A stretch of DNA of 64,000 nt from an uncultured Bacteroidales bacterium (GTDB taxonomy: Bacteria; Bacteroidota; Bacteroidia; Bacteroidales; Marinilabiliaceae): NCBI GenBank assembly GCA_937892255.1, contig CALAUL010000016.1:1-64000 (forward strand), in the 5' to 3' direction. Positions 55,154 to 63,938 of the stretch are shown here, piece by piece. Position numbers and translations under genes: made by a program. Position 1 is the first letter of the stretch. The number at the start of each line of letters is the position of its first letter. The notes under the pieces were generated by a model. That model saw nothing but the letters and a program-made list of their open reading frames with translations. It did not search any database and was not told the origin of the DNA.

Positions 55154-57511
55154 ATGAAAAGAGTACTGCTACTGCTATTTAGTATTGTCTCATTGTCGGT
55201 AACAGCACAGAAACTGATATCTGGCAGAGTGTTCGAACAATCAGGGCCGATACAAGGTGCGACGGTGGTGGTAGAAGGCTCTACGTTTGGCACGGTAACA
55301 GACATTAACGGTTATTTTTCATTAGAATGTGGAGGAGAATTGCCCGTTACTTTGGAGGTGCGATTTCTCGGCTATGAGGATTTGCGTGTGGAGATCGACG
55401 AATTCTCGTTGTTGGAGTTGGAGATGAAACCTCAAAATCAAGAGATAGAAGACATAGATGTGGTGGCTCAAAAGAGAGCTTCCGGATTTGAGAGCATCGA
55501 TGCTAAAACGGCACTTGAATTTGCGAGTGTCTCGGGCGGTATAGAGTCAGTGGTGAAGTCGCAGATGGGCGTTAGCTCTAATAGCGAACTTAGCACGCAA
55601 TACAGAGTTCGAGGTGGAAACTTCGACGAGAATATGGTTTATGTTAATGGCGTAGAAATATATCGTCCTTTTCTTATAAGAGCTGGAGAACAGGAGGGCT
55701 TGAGTTTTGTGAATCCCGATATGATAAATTCTTTGGAATTCTCTTCAGGAGGTTTTGATGTGTCGTATGGAGACAAAATGTCGTCGGTGCTCGATGTCGT
55801 ATATAAAAGACCGATAAAATGGGCAGGTAGTGCCAGACTGAGTCTATTGGGAGCATCGGTACATATAGAGGGAACAGCTGCAAATGGTCAGTTGTCACAC
55901 ATCACCGGACTGCGTTATAAGACAAACAAATATATGCTTGGTTCGATGGATACCAAAGGGACGTACGACCCACAGTTTTTTGATGTGCAAAGTTTTTGGG
56001 TTTTGAATATCAGCAAAAAAGTTCAGATGAACCTATTGGGATACTATGCAAAAAATCGTTATCAGTTTGAACCCAAGGATCGAGAAACGACATTTGGAAC
56101 AATCTCTGATGCGAAAAAACTTAAAATTTACTTTGCCGGAAATGAAGATGATAGCTATCATACGGGGGTAATTGCTACATCAGTTAAAGTTCAGATAAAT
56201 AGTGACAACGGAGTTGAAACCACAGCATCTATGTATAGAAGTATGGAACAAGAGAGTTATGACTTGTTGGGAGAGTACTGGTTGCAACAAGCGGAGTCAT
56301 CTTCTACTGAAGAGGAAATAAGTGAAAGCGAGGGAGTGGGCGTTGGTGGATATATGGAGCACGCTCGGAATGAGCTCTTCGGCGAGATATATACGGTGTC
56401 GGTGAAAGGCGAACATAGAGTGGAAAAACACAGCATAGCTTGGGAAGCAAAATTGCAAAAAGAACATTTCAATGACTATGTAGATGAATGGGAATATCGT
56501 GATTCGGCTGGATATATAGCGCATTCGTCAACAGGAGGTATAGATTTTGCAAGAGTGACACGAGGCGAAAATGATTTAAATACAAATCGCTTTTCGATGT
56601 ATATAAAGGATGATTACGTACGCAATATGGGCGAAGGTCTTCTGTCATTGAGCTATGGAGTTAGGACTTCATATTGGTTGGGAAACGATGAATGTCTGTT
56701 TTCTCCTCGCATATCTGTCCGATATTCAAAAGGGAAGAGCGTTTATCGTTTGGCCGGTGGAGTTTACTATCAGTCTCCATTTTTTAGAGAAATGCGTCGA
56801 GAAGATGGAACTATGAATAGAGATGTAGAAGCACAACAATCGTGGCAAATAGTCGGTGGTTCGGACTTCTTTTTTACGGCAGATGACAGACCGTTTAAGT
56901 TGACAATAGAAGCATATTATAAAGGACTTTCAAAACTTAATCCGTATAGTGTCGACAATGTCAGAGTGCGTTATATGGCAAACAATTGTGCCAAAGGATA
57001 TGCTGCGGGTATAGACATGAAGATAAACGGAGAACTTGTTGAAGGCGTCGAGTCGTGGGCGAGTATCTCGTTTATGCGCAGTGAAGAAGACCTTGACAAT
57101 GATGAAACAGGATACATACCACGTCCAACAGACCAGAGAGTCTCTTTTTCGATGTTTTTGCAAGACTATCTACCATCAAATAAGACAGTGGGAGCATCGC
57201 TAAGTTTGTATCTGTCTACAGGATTGCCTTTCGGACCACCTAAGGGCGAAAGATGGCAAGCCGTTAATCGCATGCCGGGATATAAACGTGTGGATTTAGG
57301 ACTCTTTAAAGACTTTGGCAAACGGTCAGATGGACAATATAAATATAAGTATATTAAATCGTTCAGGTTGGGATTAGAAGTTTTTAATCTGTTCGACTTC
57401 AGTAATACAATATCGTACTTTTGGGTAACAGATGTAAAAAACAGGCAGTATGCGGTGCCTAACTATTTGACGGCACGAAGAATAAATGTTAGATTATCTG
57501 CCGAATTTTAG
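55154..57511 (+). CDS. TonB-dependent receptor with carboxypeptidase-regulatory N-domain
   Basis: The 785-residue receptor has a signal peptide ending Val-Thr-Ala-Gln and a regulatory-like beta domain (about 20-100, GRVFEQSGPIQGATVVVEG). The plug (about 115-225, with YRVRGGNFDENMVYVNGVE and GDKMSSVLDVVYKR) and the beta-barrel ending in Phe follow. It lacks an STN domain, so it does not signal through FecR. The ligand is unknown. It starts 4 bases after the acyltransferase gene, and no SusD-like partner is present, so it is not a polysaccharide utilisation pair. Confidence 0.9.
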   Translation: MKRVLLLLFSIVSLSVTAQKLISGRVFEQSGPIQGATVVVEGSTFGTVTDINGYFSLECGGELPVTLEVRFLGYEDLRVEIDEFSLLELEMKPQNQEIEDIDVVAQKRASGFESIDAKTALEFASVSGGIESVVKSQMGVSSNSELSTQYRVRGGNFDENMVYVNGVEIYRPFLIRAGEQEGLSFVNPDMINSLEFSSGGFDVSYGDKMSSVLDVVYKRPIKWAGSARLSLLGASVHIEGTAANGQLSHITGLRYKTNKYMLGSMDTKGTYDPQFFDVQSFWVLNISKKVQMNLLGYYAKNRYQFEPKDRETTFGTISDAKKLKIYFAGNEDDSYHTGVIATSVKVQINSDNGVETTASMYRSMEQESYDLLGEYWLQQAESSSTEEEISESEGVGVGGYMEHARNELFGEIYTVSVKGEHRVEKHSIAWEAKLQKEHFNDYVDEWEYRDSAGYIAHSSTGGIDFARVTRGENDLNTNRFSMYIKDDYVRNMGEGLLSLSYGVRTSYWLGNDECLFSPRISVRYSKGKSVYRLAGGVYYQSPFFREMRREDGTMNRDVEAQQSWQIVGGSDFFFTADDRPFKLTIEAYYKGLSKLNPYSVDNVRVRYMANNCAKGYAAGIDMKINGELVEGVESWASISFMRSEEDLDNDETGYIPRPTDQRVSFSMFLQDYLPSNKTVGASLSLYLSTGLPFGPPKGERWQAVNRMPGYKRVDLGLFKDFGKRSDGQYKYKYIKSFRLGLEVFNLFDFSNTISYFWVTDVKNRQYAVPNYLTARRINVRLSAEF

Positions 57512-57531
57512 AAATAAAAAAACAATTCGAT

Positions 57532-58125
57532 ATGTTCGTAGCTCGCAAACAACGCAAAGAAAACATTGTAGAGTACATGCTCTACATGTGGCAAGTCGAA
57601 AATCTCATACGTGCCAACGGCTTAGATATGTCTAAAATTGACGAAACGATAATCAAAAAGTATCAAGTAGAGACAGAAGAGCAGTACAAAGAGATATATG
57701 AGTGGTGGGATAATCTTACAGAAATGATGCGTTTGGAGAAAAAAGAAGAACGAGGCCATCTGCAAGTCACGCAAGGCTTGATGAATGATGTATACAATTT
57801 TCATCTATACCTATTGACTCAACCCGAGGAAGCTGCTTATCAGAACGCATTTCAAACAGCATGGTCAGATCTTTCTGTGCTCGAAAAGAAGATACCACAA
57901 GTGGATAAACTACATCATATAGAACTTGCACTTACCGGCATATATGACTATTTTGTGTTGAAACTTCAAAAAAAAACAATCCTTGCAGATACAACAAATG
58001 CAATTATGCGTATCAGTCGATTTATGGGTATGCTGAGCGCTAAATATCTAAAAGCAGAAAGAGATTTGGATAAAGAGCTCAATACCAATGATGAAGGAAC
58101 GTTGACGGATGTGTCGGCAAAGTAA
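57532..58125 (+). CDS. DUF4924 family protein
   Basis: The 197-residue, helix-rich cytoplasmic protein matches DUF4924: the KENIVEYMLYMWQVENLIRA start, the WWDNLTEMMRLEKKEERGHL segment and a late ALTGIYDYFVLKLQKK segment. The family is Bacteroidota-specific with unknown function. It lies 20 bases after the TonB receptor. Confidence 0.85.
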   Translation: MFVARKQRKENIVEYMLYMWQVENLIRANGLDMSKIDETIIKKYQVETEEQYKEIYEWWDNLTEMMRLEKKEERGHLQVTQGLMNDVYNFHLYLLTQPEEAAYQNAFQTAWSDLSVLEKKIPQVDKLHHIELALTGIYDYFVLKLQKKTILADTTNAIMRISRFMGMLSAKYLKAERDLDKELNTNDEGTLTDVSAK

Positions 58126-58259
58126 TAATATCACTCCGTGCGTAAATAAGAGTTCGGAAAAAGTCACACTTTTAAAGGTGATAATAAAGCGAAGAATCAG
58201 GAAAAAACACAGCTTTAACAGAATAATCGCCTTTTTTTTAAGTTTTTTTCTTGATATGA

Positions 58260-58290
58260 TTGGTGTATATACGAATAAAATATATATTTG
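58260..58290 (+). promoter_or_regulatory. strong promoter of the abundant lipoprotein gene
   Basis: TTG (58260-58262), a 20-base spacer and TATATTTG (58283-58290) match the -33/-7 consensus. The upstream 50 bases are T- and A-rich (two T-runs), resembling an UP-like element. The leader is about 65 bases. Confidence 0.65.
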
Positions 58291-58362
58291 CGTGATAAAA
58301 AAGCACACTTACGTGTTTAGACAATTAAGAAACAAATAAATACTATTGAAATTAGATTTACT

Positions 58363-60090
58363 ATGAAACAAATGAGATTCAGTCTTTTTGGTTCGATAGC
58401 ATTAGCTGCTGTAATGGCGAGTTGTGCTAGTTTGGACAAAATGAAAGAAGCAGCAAAGCAGATTAGCTACAAGGTGACTCCGGAAGTATTGGAAACACAT
58501 CGTGGTAAAGTTGCTATGTCGTTTAAGGCAAATGTTCCGGCTAAAATGTGGGACAAGAAAGTTGTAGCTGATATTACCCCTGTACTCGTGTACGATGGAG
58601 GTGAAGCTGTTTATCCATCTATCTCGGTTCAAGGCGAGAGCGTTACTGGTAATGGCCAAACAATTTCGTATGTAAATGGTGGTCAGATCAACTATGAAAC
58701 AAAAGAGATCGAGTTCAACGACAAAATGCGCGTATCAGACCTTATCGTACGTATCAAGTTTACAAAGGGAGATGAAAGCATGGAAATTTCATCTAAGGAA
58801 CTTGATATGCCGGCTATAGCTAAGGGTGTAATTGCGACATCAACTCTTCTTGGAGATGAACCTGCGGTTGCAGTTTTAGGTAAAGACAAATTCCAACGTG
58901 TAATTCCAGAAGAAGCTTCAGCAGAACTTATCTATCTTATCAACAAGGCTGACATACGTGGCGGAGAACTTAAGAAAGATGACGTTAAAGCAATCAATGA
59001 TTATATCGCTGCTGTTAAGGCCGCTGAGAATAAAAACTTTAAGGATGTAGTTGTATCTGCATACGCTTCTCCTGATGGTGCAACGGATCTCAATACAGGT
59101 CTTGCTGCTAAGCGTGAAAATTCAGCAAAGAACTACATCGAAAAGCAGCTTAAGAAGGCTAAAGCAGAGGCTAGCGTTGTAGCAAAGAATACTCCTGAGG
59201 ATTGGGAAGGTTTCAAGGTTGCTATGGAAAAGAGCGAAATTCAGGATAAGGATCTTATTCTCCGTGTCCTTTCTATGTACACAGACCCAGACGTTCGCGA
59301 GAAGGAAATTAAGAACCTTTCTGCAGCGTACAAGGCTATTGCAGAAGAGATTCTTCCTCCATTGCGTCGTTCAGTTATCACAGTAAATGCTGAGCTTATC
59401 GGAAAGAGCGATGACTCTATCAAAGTTCTTGCAATGGAGAATCCGGCAGCTCTTAACGTAGAGGAACTTCTTTACGCTGCTAAGCTTTTCGCTGACGATG
59501 CGACAAAAGAAGCTAAGTGCTTCGATGCTGCAGCTGCACAGTTCCCTAACGATTGGAGAACAATCAACAATCAGGGTGTTGTAGCTTACGAAAAAGGGGA
59601 TATCGCAGGTGCTAAGGCTAAGTTTGAGGCAGCAGAGAAAGTTCAGGCAACAAACGTAGTAGAGAACAACCTCGGTGTAATTGCTCTTGCAGAGAAAAAC
59701 TACGAGAAGGCTAAGGAATATTTTGGTAAGGCAGCGGGTGTAGGTCCTGAGTTGGACGAGAACCTTGGTGTTTGCGCACTTCTTGAGGGTGATTACGAGA
59801 AGGCTGCTTCTTACTTCGGTGCTTCTACTTCATGCAACTCTGCATTGGTTAAGATTCTTACAGAAAAGTATGATGCTGCTATCAACACATTGAACGCAAA
59901 TGATGATGAGATTGGTTTGAAATACTATCTCAAGGCAGTAGCTTTCGCTCGTAAGATGGAGAAAGACTCAGTGTTTGAGAACTTGAACAAGGCTGTTAAA
60001 CTTGATTCTAAGTGGAAAGACTATGCTAAGACTGACATGGAGTTTGGCAAATATTTCGAGGATGCTACTTTCAAGGGTATCGTTGAGTAA
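58363..60090 (+). CDS. OmpA-like/TPR lipoprotein, probably highly expressed
   Basis: The 575-residue lipoprotein (lipobox MASC, Cys21) has a beta-rich N-terminal region (about 30-180), an OmpA-like segment (about 184-275, with VVSAYASPDGATDLNTGLAAKR) and TPR helices to the end (about 360-575). The OmpA-like part would anchor it to peptidoglycan. Codons are markedly biased to CTT, GCT, CGT and AAG, unlike flanking genes, and a strong promoter and terminator frame it. This suggests an abundant envelope protein rather than recent transfer. I cannot name a finer family. Confidence 0.8.
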   Translation: MKQMRFSLFGSIALAAVMASCASLDKMKEAAKQISYKVTPEVLETHRGKVAMSFKANVPAKMWDKKVVADITPVLVYDGGEAVYPSISVQGESVTGNGQTISYVNGGQINYETKEIEFNDKMRVSDLIVRIKFTKGDESMEISSKELDMPAIAKGVIATSTLLGDEPAVAVLGKDKFQRVIPEEASAELIYLINKADIRGGELKKDDVKAINDYIAAVKAAENKNFKDVVVSAYASPDGATDLNTGLAAKRENSAKNYIEKQLKKAKAEASVVAKNTPEDWEGFKVAMEKSEIQDKDLILRVLSMYTDPDVREKEIKNLSAAYKAIAEEILPPLRRSVITVNAELIGKSDDSIKVLAMENPAALNVEELLYAAKLFADDATKEAKCFDAAAAQFPNDWRTINNQGVVAYEKGDIAGAKAKFEAAEKVQATNVVENNLGVIALAEKNYEKAKEYFGKAAGVGPELDENLGVCALLEGDYEKAASYFGASTSCNSALVKILTEKYDAAINTLNANDDEIGLKYYLKAVAFARKMEKDSVFENLNKAVKLDSKWKDYAKTDMEFGKYFEDATFKGIVE

Positions 60091-60109
60091 TCAAGAGTAG
60101 ACAAATAAC

Positions 60110-60141
60110 AAAAAGAGCAAATCTTCGGATTTGCTCTTTTT
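60110..60141 (+). terminator. UUCG-tetraloop intrinsic terminator
   Basis: A 14-bp stem pairs 60110-60123 with 60128-60141 around the loop TTCG closed by C-G, the very stable tetraloop type. The T-run continues beyond the stem. It ends the abundant lipoprotein gene at 60090. Confidence 0.95.
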
Positions 60142-60607
60142 TTGTGTATTCTTTGTTTAGTCCTATCATAGCGTTACACTAAAAGTAATTATTGATGCCC
60201 GCTAAAAAATAAAATCGATAAAGAACGAGTTCGCACTGCAGATAAATAAGCGTTGTATACATATTTTTTAGTAAGTCCCTCTATGCTTCATATCCTTCTT
60301 TTTAGCGGATAGTCGTTCTTGATAACAAAATAAAGCTACATAATTGAACTATTTTCTCCATATTCTGCTGATAAAGGCTTCCAGAAGCAAATTTTTGGGA
60401 AACTTATTTTGCATTTATGAGTTCGTTTTTGTGTACAGCCGATGGAATTAGCAGAAAAAAGTAATTAGGGGCATACTTTTAAAAAGACAACACACTATCG
60501 CATATATTCAGCGATTGAAAGCAATTTCTTTGATAATAAAAAGTTTTACCGGACGGCAATAGTTTTGAGTGATATTGTGACGGTGCTTGTCAAGAGAGGA
60601 GAACGTC
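60142..60607. other. gene-free region with interleaved inverted repeats
   Basis: No credible ORF or RNA gene is visible in about 465 bases. Two inverted-repeat pairs are interleaved: CCGCTAAAAA (60199-60208) with TTTTTAGCGG (60299-60308), and AAGAACGA (60221-60228) with TCGTTCTT (60313-60320). The order is compatible with a pseudoknot or with chance. Confidence 0.35.
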
Positions 60608-61000
60608 TTACTCCTCGTCTTCGAGAAAATGGCACAGAGGTTTGATATAACATTCGTTCCACCCGTCGACTATTTCTTCGTAGTCGCAATCTGGAATATT
60701 GGTGTGAGTGATTGAAAGTTCGCTTTTTGATGCTCCTTTTGGTCGGATGTAGAAAGTGACTATAGATTGCGGATTGTTATCGCCGAAATACCATTCTTGT
60801 ACAATGCGTTTATTTTCTTCAAACTCTTGATTCATACCGCAGATGCTTCCATCCATAATCTCAAACTCTGTATTAGGCTCGGTACACATAATGGCAGGTT
60901 CTCCGGTCCATAATTCGATAGCAAAAGGTTTGGTGAGTGCGTCGTAGACCTCTTCCGGTAGAGCGTTGATTTTGATGTGTTTCTTAAAGTCCTTAGGCAT
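60608..61000 (-). CDS. SRPBCC (START-like, AHSA1-type) domain protein
   Basis: The 130-residue protein has the SRPBCC helix-grip pattern: a HIKINALPEEVYDALTKP start, a W near 32, the central EEWYFG-type strand and a C-terminal helix with WNECYIKPLCHFLE. AHSA1-like members bind hydrophobic ligands or Hsp90. No function can be assigned. It is a single gene on the minus strand with no clear promoter box. Confidence 0.82.
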   Translation of the reverse strand: MPKDFKKHIKINALPEEVYDALTKPFAIELWTGEPAIMCTEPNTEFEIMDGSICGMNQEFEENKRIVQEWYFGDNNPQSIVTFYIRPKGASKSELSITHTNIPDCDYEEIVDGWNECYIKPLCHFLEDEE

Positions 61001-61211
61001 GTCAGTTGTTCTTTAGTGAAAAATCATTTTGAGTTTATTTGTGTATCATGGGTTTAGATGTTGTATCTTGATTAACGTTGATGAATGCTATCAGACGCCG
61101 ATTTCAAGCAAGTTGGAAGTTTTTTCGTTTTTGCAGATGTGTAATCGTGCAATAAATTCAAAACAGTCTCTTTATCCCAAGATTATATCGCAAAAATAAT
61201 AAACTTTTGTT

Positions 61212-61219
61212 TATTTTTG
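61212..61219 (+). promoter_or_regulatory. -7 box TATTTTTG of the NamZ-GH3 gene
   Basis: TATTTTTG matches TAnnTTTG and ends 7 bases before the ATG at 61227. No -33 TTG is visible at standard spacing. The leader would be nearly absent. Confidence 0.4.
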
Positions 61220-61226
61220 CCACATA

Positions 61227-63923
61227 ATGGAATGTGAAGTGGCAAGGAAATATTTCATATTATTTATTGGATTGCTCTATTTTGTTGTAGGGTGTGCTGC
61301 GCATAAAGGAGTGGAAGAGTCGGAACCCCGGGTCGTGCTTGGAAATTCTCGTTTTGACCAGTACGTTGATTTTTTGCAGGGTAAGCGAGTTGCGTTGGTT
61401 GTTAATCAGTCGTCGTTGGTTGGAGACGTGCATTTATGTGACACGTTGTTGGCTTTGGGGGTGGACGTGAAAAAGATCTTTGCTCCTGAGCATGGCTTCA
61501 GAGGCACGGCAGATGCCGGAGAACATATAAAGGACGGGAAGGATTCGAAAACGGGAATTGAAATTGTAAGTCTGTACGGTAAAAACAAAAAGCCTTCTGA
61601 AATTCAAATGCAGGGTATAGATGTCGTATTGTATGATTTGCAAGATGTGGGAGTTCGGTTTTATACATATATTTCTACTATGCATTATGTGATGGAAGCG
61701 TGTGCAGAGTTGGGAATTAGCATGTTGGTGCTTGATAGACCAAATCCTAATGGAGATTATATTGACGGACCTGTGTTGGAAAAGGATTGTAAAAGCTTTG
61801 TGGGTATGCATCCTATACCTATAGTGTATGGTATGACATGTGGTGAATTGGCTTATATGATAAATGGAGAGGGTTGGTTGGCTAATGGGGTGAGGTGCGA
61901 TTTGAAAGTGGTTCAGATGTTGTATTATCAGAGGGAGAATCGATATGAATTGACTGTAGCTCCGTCGCCGAACTTAAAGAGCTACGATGCAATACGACGT
62001 TATCCGTCGCTCTGCTTCTTTGAAGCAACAAATGTCAGTGTAGGACGAGGGACAGACAAGCCATTTGTGATTTATGGCTCTCCGTATATTCATTCTGGCG
62101 AGTTTAAGTTTACACCGCAACCGGTTGAGGGTGCAAAAAATCCGCCATTTAAAGGGAAAGAGTGTAGAGGATATGATTTGTCGACGGAACTTGATGAACA
62201 GCGAATTAATTTATCTTATTTGTTGGATGCATACAAAGAGATAGGAGATACGTTATTTTGGACTGATAAGCGTTTCTTTGATTTGTTGGCCGGAACTAAA
62301 ACATTGAGGGAACAACTGCAGATGGGTCTTTCAGAAGAACAGATAAAGGCCTCGTGGCAAGAAAACCTTGACGCTTTCAAACAGAAGAGAAGTAAATATC
62401 TTTTGTATGAAACGCAGAAAGCACAGCAGGTGGCACCTATAGATTGGGATACCGCAGTAACTTCAGAGTGGATAGACTCCACACTTATGCGGATGACGTT
62501 AGAAGAGAAAATTGCGCAACTTGTGTGGGTAACGATAGGACATACTTCGAATGAGCGAGACATAAATAATGTAAGACAAAACATAGAACAATATGGAGTT
62601 GGCGGCGTTCTCCTTTTGCAAGGAAAGACAACGAGTGCCATGGGTATAACGGCGATGCTGCAAGGTTGTTCAAAATTGCCGTTGCTTTTTTCCGCCGATG
62701 CGGAAAATGGCTTGTCGATGAAGTTCTCTCAAGTCGTGGATTTCCCTAAGAATATAACTTTAGGGTCGTTGCCAGAAGTGTCGCTTATAGAGCAAATGGG
62801 GCGCAGTGTCGGCAGACAAATGAAAGAGTGTGGCATACAGGTTAATTTTGCTCCCGTTGTAGATGTCAACACCAACCCGTCAAATCCGATAATAGGGGTG
62901 CGTTCATTTGGAGAAAACCCACATAGAGTTTCGCAAGCTGCTCTTGCGTATGTAAGAGGTTTGCAGTCAGAAGGATGCGTGGCTGTGGTAAAGCACTTTC
63001 CCGGACATGGAGATACAAGTCAAGATTCCCATACAAGTTTGCCTTTTGTCAGCACAACAAGAGAGAGAATGGACAGTGTTGAGTTGCTACCATTTCGCAC
63101 CTGTATTGAAAATGGAGTCATGGGAGTCATGAGTGCGCATCTGAATGTACCGGCATTAGACAAGACTGTGAAGTCGACAAGCGTGTCGCGACAAGTATTG
63201 GAGGTGCTTTTGAGAGAAGAAATGGGCTTTAAGGGACTTGTGGTTTCTGACGCCGTGAATATGGACGGTCTTAAAATAGCTACGGCAGGAACTAATGTCG
63301 AAGCCGCCTGTTTAGAGGGAGGAACTGATGTTGTGGAATTTTCTTTAGATGTCGAGTCGGCAATAAATTCGGTGAAAGAGAAAATAGAAAAGGGAGTTTT
63401 GACGGAATCGGAGATTGATATGAAGGTGAGACGAGTATTAGCCGTTAAAGAGTGGTGTGCCAAATATGCACGTCAAGAGAGCGGAATGAGAGGCCAGGTC
63501 AATAGCCTTGATGCAGAATGCTTGTCAGATATGATATTTAAAAAGAGTGTTACCATCCTACAGAATAATAATTTGGAGAGTCGAGATGTTAGAATAAAAA
63601 CTTTTGGAGAGTGGCCTGAATTTGCAATAAGCCAAAATGATAAAGAAAATCAGATTATTTGGTTGTTGGTTGACGAAAAGAGTATATCTCAATACAATGA
63701 ATATATAGAACGATTGCCATCGCAGAGCAAGATAGTTGTGATGTATTTGGGCAATCCGTATAAGATAAAGCGAATGAAAATAAGAGATACTGACGGTTTT
63801 GTCGTGATGTACGAATCGACACCGCGAGCAAAACGTGTAGCCCAGATGTATGTAATCAAACGTTTCGAGGCATGCGGAATAATGCCTGTGACGGTAGGTA
63901 AATATAAAGAAGGTATAAATTAA
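61227..63923 (+). CDS. bifunctional lipoprotein: NamZ-like exo-beta-N-acetylmuramidase (DUF1343) fused to NagZ-like GH3
   Basis: The 898-residue lipoprotein (lipobox VVGC, Cys23) has two enzyme parts. Residues about 35-400 are DUF1343, the exo-N-acetylmuramidase NamZ family (GH171), with the conserved PEHGFRG and LDRPNPNG motifs. Residues about 425-760 are a GH3 N-terminal barrel of NagZ type: K589-H590 begins KHFPGHG, the acid/base dyad D600 and H602 lies in DSH, and the nucleophile D675 lies in VVSDAVNMDG. A shortened GH3 C-domain (about 780-890) follows. NamZ releases MurNAc and NagZ releases GlcNAc from non-reducing ends, so alternate action could degrade a peptidoglycan strand completely. 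All GH3 catalytic residues are intact. Confidence 0.9.
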   Translation: MECEVARKYFILFIGLLYFVVGCAAHKGVEESEPRVVLGNSRFDQYVDFLQGKRVALVVNQSSLVGDVHLCDTLLALGVDVKKIFAPEHGFRGTADAGEHIKDGKDSKTGIEIVSLYGKNKKPSEIQMQGIDVVLYDLQDVGVRFYTYISTMHYVMEACAELGISMLVLDRPNPNGDYIDGPVLEKDCKSFVGMHPIPIVYGMTCGELAYMINGEGWLANGVRCDLKVVQMLYYQRENRYELTVAPSPNLKSYDAIRRYPSLCFFEATNVSVGRGTDKPFVIYGSPYIHSGEFKFTPQPVEGAKNPPFKGKECRGYDLSTELDEQRINLSYLLDAYKEIGDTLFWTDKRFFDLLAGTKTLREQLQMGLSEEQIKASWQENLDAFKQKRSKYLLYETQKAQQVAPIDWDTAVTSEWIDSTLMRMTLEEKIAQLVWVTIGHTSNERDINNVRQNIEQYGVGGVLLLQGKTTSAMGITAMLQGCSKLPLLFSADAENGLSMKFSQVVDFPKNITLGSLPEVSLIEQMGRSVGRQMKECGIQVNFAPVVDVNTNPSNPIIGVRSFGENPHRVSQAALAYVRGLQSEGCVAVVKHFPGHGDTSQDSHTSLPFVSTTRERMDSVELLPFRTCIENGVMGVMSAHLNVPALDKTVKSTSVSRQVLEVLLREEMGFKGLVVSDAVNMDGLKIATAGTNVEAACLEGGTDVVEFSLDVESAINSVKEKIEKGVLTESEIDMKVRRVLAVKEWCAKYARQESGMRGQVNSLDAECLSDMIFKKSVTILQNNNLESRDVRIKTFGEWPEFAISQNDKENQIIWLLVDEKSISQYNEYIERLPSQSKIVVMYLGNPYKIKRMKIRDTDGFVVMYESTPRAKRVAQMYVIKRFEACGIMPVTVGKYKEGIN

Positions 63924-63938
63924 ACAACAAAAAATAAG

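Noticed and set aside
55154..57511. Possible SusC/SusD polysaccharide-utilisation pair
   Set aside because: No SusD-like lipoprotein follows. The next gene is the DUF4924 protein.
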